Shown piece after piece: positions 7,866 to 18,228 of a stretch of 64,000 nucleotides of DNA; position 1 is the first letter of the stretch, and each line of letters starts with the position of its first letter. Origin of the DNA: Deltaproteobacteria bacterium (GTDB lineage Bacteria; Desulfobacterota; Binatia; UBA1149; SPBQ01); assembly GCA_029262375.1 (NCBI GenBank), contig JAJCZM010000018.1, forward strand, positions 124,001-188,000. The letters run 5' to 3'. Below the pieces are notes generated by a model. That model saw only the letters and a list, made by a program, of their open reading frames with translations. It did not search any database and was not told the origin of the DNA. Position numbers and translations under genes: made by a program.

Positions 7866-8144
7866 GTGGCAAAGAGCGATAAGGACTTTCCTAAATTCGA
7901 GAGAACAGCCAAGGGCATGCTCAAATCCGACGAGAACGATCTCGTCTCGGATTTGGACCTGACCGCCGGCGAAGGCTCTCCGGATGACATCATCCTCGCG
8001 CAGCACGTATCGCACGGATCGCATGGATCGCATGGATCGCACGGATCGCATGGATCTCACGGGTCTCACGGCTCCCACGGATCGCATGGGTCCCACGGCT
8101 CCCACGGATCACATGGCTCGCACGGTTCCCACGGATCCTGGTAA
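7866..8144 (+). CDS. Ser-His-Gly repeat peptide, cassette copy 2
   Basis: The 92 residues begin at a GTG preceded by GAACGAGGAAA. The leader (residues 1-48) differs from copy 1 by one residue (GSPDD instead of GSGDD), and its DNA by about seven of 144 bases. Residues 49-90 are again exactly fourteen Ser-His-Gly units and the end is again Ser-Trp, but the repeat DNA uses different synonymous codons. Two paralogues kept at identical length argue for selection on repeat number. There is no transmembrane segment or Sec signal, so if it is exported it needs a leader-recognising system or rides with a partner. The His-rich tail suggests metal coordination; a modified peptide of the His-Xaa-Ser type is an alternative. 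Confidence 0.85.
   Translation: MAKSDKDFPKFERTAKGMLKSDENDLVSDLDLTAGEGSPDDIILAQHVSHGSHGSHGSHGSHGSHGSHGSHGSHGSHGSHGSHGSHGSHGSW
8010..8135 (+). repeat. 14 x 9-bp Ser-His-Gly coding repeat, copy 2
   Basis: Fourteen TCN-CAY-GGN units. By direct comparison 26 of the 126 bases differ from copy 1, all at third codon positions. Confidence 0.95.
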
Positions 8145-8200
8145 AGCATTCCGCTTGCGCGAGCGCGGGTCGCTGGAGACTGCGCTCTAGCTGAGGTATT

Positions 8201-8228
8201 GCGGCGGTCGACGTAAGTCGGCCGCCGC
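8201..8228 (+). terminator. Probable terminator hairpin after cassette copy 2
   Basis: A 12-bp stem (GCGGCGGTCGAC with GTCGGCCGCCGC, one G-U pair) around GTAA. It lies 56 bases past the peptide gene and lacks a good T-tract, like the hairpin after copy 1. Confidence 0.5.
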
Positions 8229-8269
8229 CTTCCACCTCCCCCCCTTCGAAGGCGGCGCTTTGGTGAGAA

Positions 8270-9523
8270 GTGACGCCAACCAACTCACAGCTCAGGCTCG
8301 CGGCCTATACAACGAGCGCACTTCTCGCCGCTTGTATCGGTACGACGTCGACCGGTTGTAGCGGCAGCTCCGACGCAGAGCCGGTCGTCATCTCTCTGAC
8401 CACGAGCACGAAAGCGATGACCCGAGCGACCGTCTCGGTAGACTATTCCGGAAGCGGTACGACGTTCCTGGCCAGCACGGCCGGCCCAGCCTGCGCGGCC
8501 CTCCCGCCCGGCTTGTCGGCCCAGTTCGCCGACGACGGCGCCGGGCATCTGACGATCGCGCTGCAATCGACGACGGGCTTCTCGGGGCCGCTGGATCTGG
8601 CAGTCTGCAAGATGGCCCCGCATACGGCCGGCCTCACCCCGGCGGCAATCGCCGCCAAGCTGCGTGTGACGCTGGCTGCGGGCACCGATGTGAACGGCGC
8701 AGAACTGACGGTCCTGCCCGCGCGCGGCGATTCAGGCGCGCCCCTGGCCCCCTCTAGCGCCGTTTCCCAAGCATCTGCCGCCGGCGACTCTCGATCGGGT
8801 GCCGGCGAACACCACGACGGTCAGCGCACCGCGTCCAGCGCAGACACGCAGGGCGAATCTAGCGGCGACAAAACGGCGCTCGCCGAGGACCTACGCAGGC
8901 GGGCGACCAGCAGCGGGAACCGCACCGAAGACATGCTCGGCGAACGAGAGCGCGAAGGCCGCGACGCGCGCGAGCGTGCCCGCGTCGAATCTGCCGACGG
9001 ACAACTCGACGAGCCGGTCGAGGGGCTGCCGAACGCTCTCGACGAAGCCGAGCTTCTCGACGCGCCCTTGGACGCCCCCCTGGACGCCGATCCGGAAATC
9101 GAAGAAGAAGACGAAGAGAACGATCCCGACGTGCGGCACAACACACCTGCCTACGACTGCTACATCGATGTGCTCAGTAGCGTCGGGATGGTCGGATCGC
9201 TCCGCTTCGATGTCAGGCACACGGGCAACACCGGTGGATGGGACGGCGCCGACACACGCGTCGCGTGCCGGTGGAACGTGGGAGGCGCCCAGAGCGTATG
9301 CACGGACAGCGGCGCCGGCCGGCTCCGCTGCGTCGTGCGCGACGCGGTAGGCTTCGACACGCCGACCCCAATCGTCACGTGCCGCTTTAAGAGCAGCCAG
9401 ACGCTGGTCGCACGCAACTTCAACATCGAAGTCATCGAGGCGCTCAACCCCGATGCGCGGCCGCTGGTCGTAGAGATGGCCGTGGCGGCCGTCGCGGCCG
9501 TGAATGGATCCTCGCGGCGCTAG
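8270..9523 (+). CDS. Putative lipoprotein with acidic linker and cohesin-like C-terminal domain
   Basis: The 417-residue product starts at a GTG with GGTGAGAA just upstream. A short signal sequence ends at a lipobox-like LAAC (Cys22), and a second Cys follows in TGCSGSS, so lipid attachment is likely but the exact Cys is uncertain. An N-terminal beta-rich domain (about 35-150) is followed by a charged, low-complexity linker (about 165-285) with a very acidic end (EIEEEDEENDPD). The C-terminal domain (about 290-410) includes GSLRFDVRHTG, three Cys and FNIEVIEA, whose strand pattern resembles cohesin-type modules. It lies directly after the cassette but past a terminator hairpin. If the cohesin reading is right, it could anchor dockerin-bearing proteins such as the one at 44049. 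Confidence 0.75.
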   Translation: MTPTNSQLRLAAYTTSALLAACIGTTSTGCSGSSDAEPVVISLTTSTKAMTRATVSVDYSGSGTTFLASTAGPACAALPPGLSAQFADDGAGHLTIALQSTTGFSGPLDLAVCKMAPHTAGLTPAAIAAKLRVTLAAGTDVNGAELTVLPARGDSGAPLAPSSAVSQASAAGDSRSGAGEHHDGQRTASSADTQGESSGDKTALAEDLRRRATSSGNRTEDMLGEREREGRDARERARVESADGQLDEPVEGLPNALDEAELLDAPLDAPLDADPEIEEEDEENDPDVRHNTPAYDCYIDVLSSVGMVGSLRFDVRHTGNTGGWDGADTRVACRWNVGGAQSVCTDSGAGRLRCVVRDAVGFDTPTPIVTCRFKSSQTLVARNFNIEVIEALNPDARPLVVEMAVAAVAAVNGSSRR

Positions 9524-9546
9524 CCGGTCCGACCCGCGGCGGATCA

Positions 9547-12213
9547 ATGATAGAGGTAAAAGGCTGTCGTAGCGTGACGCCCGATCCACTCCCCATAGAC
9601 GTCTGCCTCCCCGAACTACTCGATGCGGTTCGCGCAGGCCGCAATGTACTGCTGCGCGCGCCCACCGGAGCAGGCAAGACAACGCGAGTTCCGGCGGCGA
9701 TCGACCGCCTCGCGGAAATCAGCTCCGTAGTCATGCTCGAGCCGCGCCGCATCGCCGCGCGTGCGGCCGCAAAGCGCATGGCCGACGAATCCGGCACACG
9801 GGTAGGCGACCGCATCGGCTACCGCGTTCGCTTCGACGACAAGACGAGCACGCGCACCAGCCTGCGCGTGGTAACCCCGGGAATCTTTCTCGCCCAACTC
9901 GCCGACGATCCGTTTTTAGAAGGCGTAGACGTCGTCGTATTCGACGAGTTCCATGAGCGCGGCATCGACGGCGATCTCGCGCTGGCCATGACTCGGCGCG
10001 TACAGACGGACGCGCGCGACAATCTGCGCATCGTCGTCATGTCGGCGACACTACAGACCGAACGCCTGTGCCGATTTCTCGGCGACCCTGTGGTCATCGA
10101 AAGCGAAGGACGCCTCTTCCCGATCGCCGTGCACCAACTACGACACGAGGAGCGACCCGAACGAGGTGGCGTCGACGACGCGCTGGTCTCGAAGTACGTG
10201 CGCCGCGCATGCGAGGAAACCGACGGAGACGTGCTGGTATTCCTGCCGGGCATCGGCGAGATCCGCCGTTGCGCGCGTACGCTCGAAAACTGGAGCAAAC
10301 GAGAACACATCGAACTGTTCGAGCTGTACGGTGACCTGCCTTCGAAGTCGCAGGACGCGGTGTTCGAGATCGGCGCGCGCCGCAAAGTAGTCCTGTCCAC
10401 GAACATCGCCGAGACTTCGCTGACGTTGCCGCGCATCACAGCGGTCATCGATACGGGACTGGCGCGCACGCTTCGTTACGACCCGGCGTCAGGGCTGGAT
10501 CGCCTCGAACTCGGACCGATCTCTCGCTCATCGGCCCGCCAACGCTGCGGGCGCGCCGGCCGCACTGCCCCCGGCACGTGCTGGCAGTTGTGGACGGCGC
10601 ACGACGAGCAGGCGCGTCCGCAAGACGACACAGCCGAGATCGAGCGCGTCGATCTCGCCGGCGCCGTGCTTCAGCTCATCGCCTGGGGCGAGACGCGCCT
10701 ACAGTCGTTCGCATGGTTCGAAGCACCGCCGGCGGCCTCGCTCGAGCGCGCGCACACGCTTCTCGAGCGCTTGGGTGCGATCTCCAACAGTGGCGACGGC
10801 GGCGGCCTCTGGACCGCAACCCGTTTGGGAACGACGCTGGCACGGCTACCGCTGCACCCGCGCCTGGCCAGGCTGCTCGTTGCCGGCGCCGAGCTGGGTG
10901 TAGCGCACGAAGCCGCCGGCTGCGCGGCACTGCTATCGGAGCGCAGCCCTTTTCGCCGGTCGATGGATCGCCACGCTCCCGAGCGGGTGAGCCCACACGA
11001 CTCCGACCTGCTCGATGAACTCGAAGCGCTCGGTGCGTTCGAAAGCAGCGGCCGGCGCGATTTCGAAATCGGAACGCTATCACCGGCCGCTGCACGCAAT
11101 ATCGCGAGCGTTCGCGATCAGCTCCTACGAATTCTGGGACGGACCGGCGCTACGGGTACGACGCGGCGGATCGGAAAGGCCAGAGGCGCCATACCACCGC
11201 AAGCGCAGAGAGTCGTCCCCAACTCGCGCAACTCGCGCGAGTCGCGCGACGACGCCGTCGCTCGTGCGCTGCTGCAGGCCTTCCCCGATCGCCTAGCGGT
11301 TCGCCGCGAGACCGACGCCCAACGCGCTCTCATGGTGGGCGGCAAGGGCGTGACGTTGGCACGCGAGTGCGGGGTACGCGGGGCGCGCTTTCTACTATGC
11401 CTCGACCTTGACGATCGCGCGGGCGAAGCCCGTGTCCGACGCGCCGCCGCGATCGAAGAATCGTGGCTGCCTGCACACCGCCTGCACACCGAGATCGAGT
11501 ACACGTTCGACGCGACGGCCGAACGTGTCGTAGCGAACCGCACCACCCGCTTCGAAGACCTGGCAATCGCCGAGCGATCGGTGAAACCGGAGCGCGATAC
11601 ACGAAGCGCCGAGGTCCTTGCCGCTACGGCACGCAAATCGATCGACCGCGCACTCGACCTACAAGCGCCGGCGTTCCTCGCTTTCCGTGCGCGCGTGGAG
11701 AGTCTGGGCGGATGGATGCCCGATCTCGCCCTCCCGGAGATCTCCGACGCGCTACTCGACGAACTTCTCTCGCAGCTCTGCCACGGTCGGATCTCCTTCT
11801 CCGAGCTGCGCAGCGCACCGTTGCTCGATGCGCTCAAGGCGCGCTTCACGTGGGAGCAGCTGCGCGCGATCGACACGCACGCCCCGGAAACGCTGGCCGT
11901 ACCGAGCGGAAACAACATCCGTCTGACCTACGAGCGCGGTCGGCCACCCGTGTTGGCGGCGCGCATTCAAGAACTGTTCGGCTGGACCGATAGCCCGACG
12001 ATCGCCGGCGGTCGCGTACGCGTACTGCTGCACCTGCTCGCACCCAGCATGCGGCCACAGCAAGTCACCGATGATCTGCGCAATTTCTGGACGACTACCT
12101 ACGCCGAGGTGCGCAAGGAGTTGCGTGTGCGCTATCCGAAACACGATTGGCCCGAGGATCCGTGGACGGCGTCCGCGAGCCGCGGCGCCAAGCGGCGGCG
12201 CGGGAAACCGTGA
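9547..12213 (+). CDS. hrpB: ATP-dependent helicase HrpB
   Basis: The 888-residue DEAH-box RNA helicase of the HrpB type begins with the characteristic LPI segment close to the N-terminus. Motif I is GAGKTT (about residue 41), motif II DEFH (about 137), motif III SAT (about 170) and motif VI QRCGRAGR (about 330). A helicase-associated region and the long HrpB-specific C-terminal domain follow, and the length is slightly above the usual 800-850. The ATG at 9547 has a weak ribosome site; a GTG at 9574 is an alternative start nearer to the conserved LPI. HrpB proteins are implicated in mRNA processing, but their role is poorly defined in most bacteria. It converges on prfC with two bases between the stop codons. 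Confidence 0.95.
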   Translation: MIEVKGCRSVTPDPLPIDVCLPELLDAVRAGRNVLLRAPTGAGKTTRVPAAIDRLAEISSVVMLEPRRIAARAAAKRMADESGTRVGDRIGYRVRFDDKTSTRTSLRVVTPGIFLAQLADDPFLEGVDVVVFDEFHERGIDGDLALAMTRRVQTDARDNLRIVVMSATLQTERLCRFLGDPVVIESEGRLFPIAVHQLRHEERPERGGVDDALVSKYVRRACEETDGDVLVFLPGIGEIRRCARTLENWSKREHIELFELYGDLPSKSQDAVFEIGARRKVVLSTNIAETSLTLPRITAVIDTGLARTLRYDPASGLDRLELGPISRSSARQRCGRAGRTAPGTCWQLWTAHDEQARPQDDTAEIERVDLAGAVLQLIAWGETRLQSFAWFEAPPAASLERAHTLLERLGAISNSGDGGGLWTATRLGTTLARLPLHPRLARLLVAGAELGVAHEAAGCAALLSERSPFRRSMDRHAPERVSPHDSDLLDELEALGAFESSGRRDFEIGTLSPAAARNIASVRDQLLRILGRTGATGTTRRIGKARGAIPPQAQRVVPNSRNSRESRDDAVARALLQAFPDRLAVRRETDAQRALMVGGKGVTLARECGVRGARFLLCLDLDDRAGEARVRRAAAIEESWLPAHRLHTEIEYTFDATAERVVANRTTRFEDLAIAERSVKPERDTRSAEVLAATARKSIDRALDLQAPAFLAFRARVESLGGWMPDLALPEISDALLDELLSQLCHGRISFSELRSAPLLDALKARFTWEQLRAIDTHAPETLAVPSGNNIRLTYERGRPPVLAARIQELFGWTDSPTIAGGRVRVLLHLLAPSMRPQQVTDDLRNFWTTTYAEVRKELRVRYPKHDWPEDPWTASASRGAKRRRGKP

Positions 12214-12215
12214 GG

Positions 12216-13823
12216 TCAGCCCGCTACGGGATTGCGCTCGCGGGTCGCATCGAAGCGGATAGTCGGCCACTTCGAGATCGTGTCGTCGAGCAGCCAGGAG
12301 CTGCGCGCCAGGAAGATCGGCGCGCCGTCGCAGTCTTCCGCCATCGCGTCCTGCTTCTGTGAAACAAAACGCTCGAACTCCGCGCGATCGTCGCACGATA
12401 CCCAGCGCGCCGCTTCGTAGGGCGCGGCTTCGAAGCGCACATTGATCCCGTATTCGGCTTTCGTGCGCGCAGCGAGAACTTCGAGCTGCAACTGACCGAC
12501 GACGCCGACGATCCAGTTCGCACCGATATTCGGTTTGAAGACCTGCGTGACGCCTTCCTCGGCGAAACTCTCGAGCGCGCGCCGCAATTGCTTGGACTTC
12601 ATCGGATCGGCGAGCTGCACGCGTTGCAGAATCTCGGGCGCGAAGTTCGGGATTCCCGTGTAGTGCAGGACCTCGCCTTCGGTCAGCGTGTCGCCCACAC
12701 GAATCGTACCGTGGTTTGGAATCCCGATGATGTCACCGGGGAACGCCTCGTCGACGGTCTCTCGGTCTTGCGCAAAGAAGAGAATCGGATTGTTGACGCC
12801 GATGACTTTGCCGCTGCTCGAGAGTTTCAGTTTCATGCCGCGTTTGAAGGTGCCGGAACAAATCCGCATGAACGCGATACGGTCGCGATGGTTCGCGTCC
12901 ATGTTCGCCTGCACTTTGAACACGAAACCCGTCACCTTGGGCTCCTCGGGGTTCACCGTGCGCGAAACGGCCGCACGCGGTTGCGGCGGCGGCGCGTGCG
13001 TTGCAACGGCCTCGAGTAATTCCGCGACACCGAGCTTGGCGAGCGCGCTGCCGAAATAGACCGGCGTCATGTCGCCTTCTCGATAGGCAGCCTGATCAAA
13101 GGTCGGCGAGCCCTCACGCGCGATGCCGAGTTCCTCGACGAAGTGATCGTATTCCTTGGCGGGCATGTGGTCGCCCATGCGACCCAGCGGGATCGCTTCC
13201 GGTTTCGCATCGCCACCGGCGCGGCTGTAGACGATGAAACGGTCGTGTTCCGGATCGCAAATTCCCCGCAGCCGACCGCCCATCCCTGCGGGCCACGTCA
13301 TCGGCACGGGATCGAGCGCCAGTTTGGATGCAACCTCTTCCATCAAATCGAACGGATCGAGGCCCTCACGATCGATCTTGTTGACGAACGTGATGATCGG
13401 GACGTTGCGAAGCCGACAGACCTCGAACAGCTTGAGCGTCTGCGCTTCGATGCCCTTGGCCGCATCGATGACCATGATCGCACTATCGGCAGCGGTCAGC
13501 GTTCGGTAGGTGTCTTCGCTGAAGTCTTCGTGACCGGGTGTATCGAGCAGATTGCAGGTGATGTCGCCGAACCGGAAGGTCATCACGGCCGAGGTCACGG
13601 AGATGCCGCGCTCCTGTTCCACCTTCATCCAGTCCGATCGTGCGCGGCGCGCGGCCCCGCGCACTTTCACCTGACCGGCCAGATGGATCGCGCCGCTCAT
13701 GTAGAGAAGATTCTCAGTCAGCGTCGTCTTGCCCGCGTCGGGATGCGAGATGATCGCGAACGTACGCGCGTTACGTGACTTTGCCGCGAGAATGCCTCGC
13801 GCTGTAGAATCGCTACTACTCAA
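12216..13823 (-). CDS. prfC: Peptide chain release factor 3 (RF3)
   Basis: The 535-residue translational GTPase recycles RF1 and RF2 from the ribosome after peptide release. It shows P-loop SHPDAGKTT (about residues 27-35), effector-loop VEQERGISV, DTPGHEDF and NKIDRE, followed by RF3-type domains II and III; the length matches the family. The start is a TTG with GGAG nine bases upstream. It is transcribed alone and converges on hrpB. Nothing unusual was seen in the G-motifs. Confidence 0.96.
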   Translation of the reverse strand: MSSSDSTARGILAAKSRNARTFAIISHPDAGKTTLTENLLYMSGAIHLAGQVKVRGAARRARSDWMKVEQERGISVTSAVMTFRFGDITCNLLDTPGHEDFSEDTYRTLTAADSAIMVIDAAKGIEAQTLKLFEVCRLRNVPIITFVNKIDREGLDPFDLMEEVASKLALDPVPMTWPAGMGGRLRGICDPEHDRFIVYSRAGGDAKPEAIPLGRMGDHMPAKEYDHFVEELGIAREGSPTFDQAAYREGDMTPVYFGSALAKLGVAELLEAVATHAPPPQPRAAVSRTVNPEEPKVTGFVFKVQANMDANHRDRIAFMRICSGTFKRGMKLKLSSSGKVIGVNNPILFFAQDRETVDEAFPGDIIGIPNHGTIRVGDTLTEGEVLHYTGIPNFAPEILQRVQLADPMKSKQLRRALESFAEEGVTQVFKPNIGANWIVGVVGQLQLEVLAARTKAEYGINVRFEAAPYEAARWVSCDDRAEFERFVSQKQDAMAEDCDGAPIFLARSSWLLDDTISKWPTIRFDATRERNPVAG

Positions 13824-13968
13824 AACGGCTCCAAGGAAGAAGAGAGTGCGCGGGAAGCGCTCGGGGGATTCTAAGCGGCATTCGCCGCGCGCTCCAGCGC
13901 TGCAGCGCGAAGCACGGCTCAGCCGCGAGATTGACCCGCCCTACCCCGCCTTCTAACCTCCGGCTCCT

Positions 13969-14736
13969 ATGCATGATCGCTTCGATTTGAGCGGCCGTAC
14001 CGCACTGGTCACGGGCGGTACGCGCGGCCTGGGCAACGCCATGGCCCGCGGTCTCGCCGAGGCCGGCGCCGACGTCGTCATCACAGGCCGAAAACAGGAA
14101 GGCTGTGACGCAGCAGCGGCCGAGTTGGCCGAGCTGACCGGTCGAAACGTCGTCGGAATAGCCTGCCACATGGGAGAGTGGGCGGAGATCGACACGTTGC
14201 TCGCCTGCGCCAACGAGGCGGTCGGCGGTCTGGACATTCTGGTGAACAACGCCGGCATCAACCCCGTCTTCATGCCGATCGCGGACATCACAGAGTCTTA
14301 CCTCGACAAACTACTGGCCGTGAACTTCAAAGGCCCGGTACGCCTGGCCCAGCTGGTCGGAGCACAGATGATTGAGCGCGGCGGCGGAAGCATCATCAAC
14401 ATCGTCACCATTGGCGCGTATAACGGCGGTCCAGGCGTCGGCCCCTACAGCGCCTCCAAGGCGGCACTGCTCAACATGACCCGCGTGATGGCCTGGGAGT
14501 GGGCGCAGCACAAAGTGCGCGTCAACGCTGTTGCGCCCGGTCCATTCGATACCGACATGATGCGCGGTGCCGAAGCGGCGATTCCCGGTTTCAATGAAGG
14601 CGCCGCCGCCGCAACGCTGCAGAAGCGCGTCGCCGACCCCGATGAAATCATCGGGATGATCGTGTATCTCGCAAGCGACGCATCAACGTTCGTCACCGGC
14701 GGCGACTTCAAGGTCGCCGGCGGCATGCTCACGTAG
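13969..14736 (+). CDS. Short-chain dehydrogenase/reductase (SDR)
   Basis: The 255-residue classical SDR has an N-terminal nucleotide site TGGTRGLG (about residues 16-23), NNAG near 92 and the catalytic YSASK around 160, with length typical of the family. The substrate is not determinable; the sequence suits NAD(P)-dependent oxidation or reduction of a hydroxy-acyl or steroid/alcohol substrate. No good ribosome binding site precedes the ATG. It ends 14 bases before the gene at 14751, so the two probably form an operon. Confidence 0.92.
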   Translation: MHDRFDLSGRTALVTGGTRGLGNAMARGLAEAGADVVITGRKQEGCDAAAAELAELTGRNVVGIACHMGEWAEIDTLLACANEAVGGLDILVNNAGINPVFMPIADITESYLDKLLAVNFKGPVRLAQLVGAQMIERGGGSIINIVTIGAYNGGPGVGPYSASKAALLNMTRVMAWEWAQHKVRVNAVAPGPFDTDMMRGAEAAIPGFNEGAAAATLQKRVADPDEIIGMIVYLASDASTFVTGGDFKVAGGMLT

Positions 14737-14750
14737 AGAGGACCGCTTTT

Positions 14751-15866
14751 ATGCTTTCGTCTTGGGATGACTTCCCCGTTCACCAAATCGCAGAACCGGT
14801 ACGCCACGTGCAAACGAGCGATCGCAACTTCTACGACCGCTACTACTTCAACCTACACGCCTCAAGCGACGAGCTCTTCATGGTCATGGGGATGGGCCAG
14901 TACCCGAACCTGGGCGTACAGGACGCCTTCATGGTCGTGCAGTGCGACGGACGCCATCGAGTGCTGCGGGCATCGCGAGAACTGGGCGACCGCATGGATA
15001 CCAGTGTGGGTCCGATCCGGATCGAGGTCGTGAAACCGCTCGACGAGCTGCGCCTGATCGTCGAGAAGAACGAGCACGGCATCGCGTGCGACCTACTGTG
15101 GAAAGGCGCAATCCCAGCGTGGGAGGAACCTCGCCAGTACATTCGCAAACACGGCAGGGTCTTGTTCGACACCTGTCGTTTCGCCCAAACCGGCTACTGG
15201 TCGGGGTCGCTCGTCGTCGGCGACAAACACTACGACGTCACCCCCGACACCTGGAAAGGCACGCGCGATCGTTCATGGGGCGTCCGCCCCGTCGGTGAGC
15301 CGGAAGCGGCCGGGATCCGCGGCAGCGAGGGCCAGATGACGGGCATGTGGAACTACTCGCCGATGCAGTTCGACGACCATTCGATCATCTACATCCTCAA
15401 TGAAACGGACGGCGGCGAGCGCAAACTCGAAGAAGCCGTGCGCGTATGGAACGACCCCGACAAAGAGCCCGACTGGCTCGGAACGCCGCAATACCAACAC
15501 GTGCTGACGCCGGGTACCCGCATGATCGAGAAGTCGGTCATCAAGTTCCCCGATGCGCCCGAAGGCGGATTCGAAGTCAGTGCACAACCGCTGACACACT
15601 GCTTCGTCTGCGTCGGCACCGGCTACGGCATGGAAGAAGATTGGCGCCACGGCATGTACCAGGGCGAGCTGGTAGTACAAGGCCTGGACATGGATCACGA
15701 CGAGGTCGGCGGACTGGGCCAGTTCGGCGTCGTCGATCACGTCGCGCGCTTCGAGTACGAAGGCAAGACGGGTTTCGGGCTGCACGAACACGGGTTCTTC
15801 GGAGAGTTCAGCAAGTACGGAATGGACGACCCGTACTCCGGCTCGAAGTCTGACGAAGAGAAATAG
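14751..15866 (+). CDS. Conserved hypothetical protein, lipocalin/AttH-like (DUF7064/7065 type suspected)
   Basis: The 371-residue cytosolic-looking protein has no signal peptide or membrane segment. Aromatic and Gly-rich strands, and the motif GTRDRSWGVRPVG (about 170-183), recall the two-domain beta-barrel proteins often found beside SDRs and CoA ligases in lipid- or steroid-degrading actinobacteria and proteobacteria. That resemblance is from memory and not verified. It follows the SDR by 14 bases with GAGAGGA as ribosome site. Likely a hydrophobic-ligand-binding or isomerase-like protein; no catalytic residues can be assigned. Confidence 0.75.
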   Translation: MLSSWDDFPVHQIAEPVRHVQTSDRNFYDRYYFNLHASSDELFMVMGMGQYPNLGVQDAFMVVQCDGRHRVLRASRELGDRMDTSVGPIRIEVVKPLDELRLIVEKNEHGIACDLLWKGAIPAWEEPRQYIRKHGRVLFDTCRFAQTGYWSGSLVVGDKHYDVTPDTWKGTRDRSWGVRPVGEPEAAGIRGSEGQMTGMWNYSPMQFDDHSIIYILNETDGGERKLEEAVRVWNDPDKEPDWLGTPQYQHVLTPGTRMIEKSVIKFPDAPEGGFEVSAQPLTHCFVCVGTGYGMEEDWRHGMYQGELVVQGLDMDHDEVGGLGQFGVVDHVARFEYEGKTGFGLHEHGFFGEFSKYGMDDPYSGSKSDEEK

Positions 15867-18182
<2,316 letters not shown>

Positions 18183-18228
18183 CGCCGATCCGCACGAGAA
18201 CAAGTAGGCAGAGGAGAGCACGGAGACC

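Noticed and set aside
3623-8135. The 9-bp Ser-His-Gly arrays as CRISPR or non-coding satellite DNA
   Set aside because: There are no spacers, the unit is a multiple of three, all changes are synonymous and each lies inside a gene with a ribosome site.
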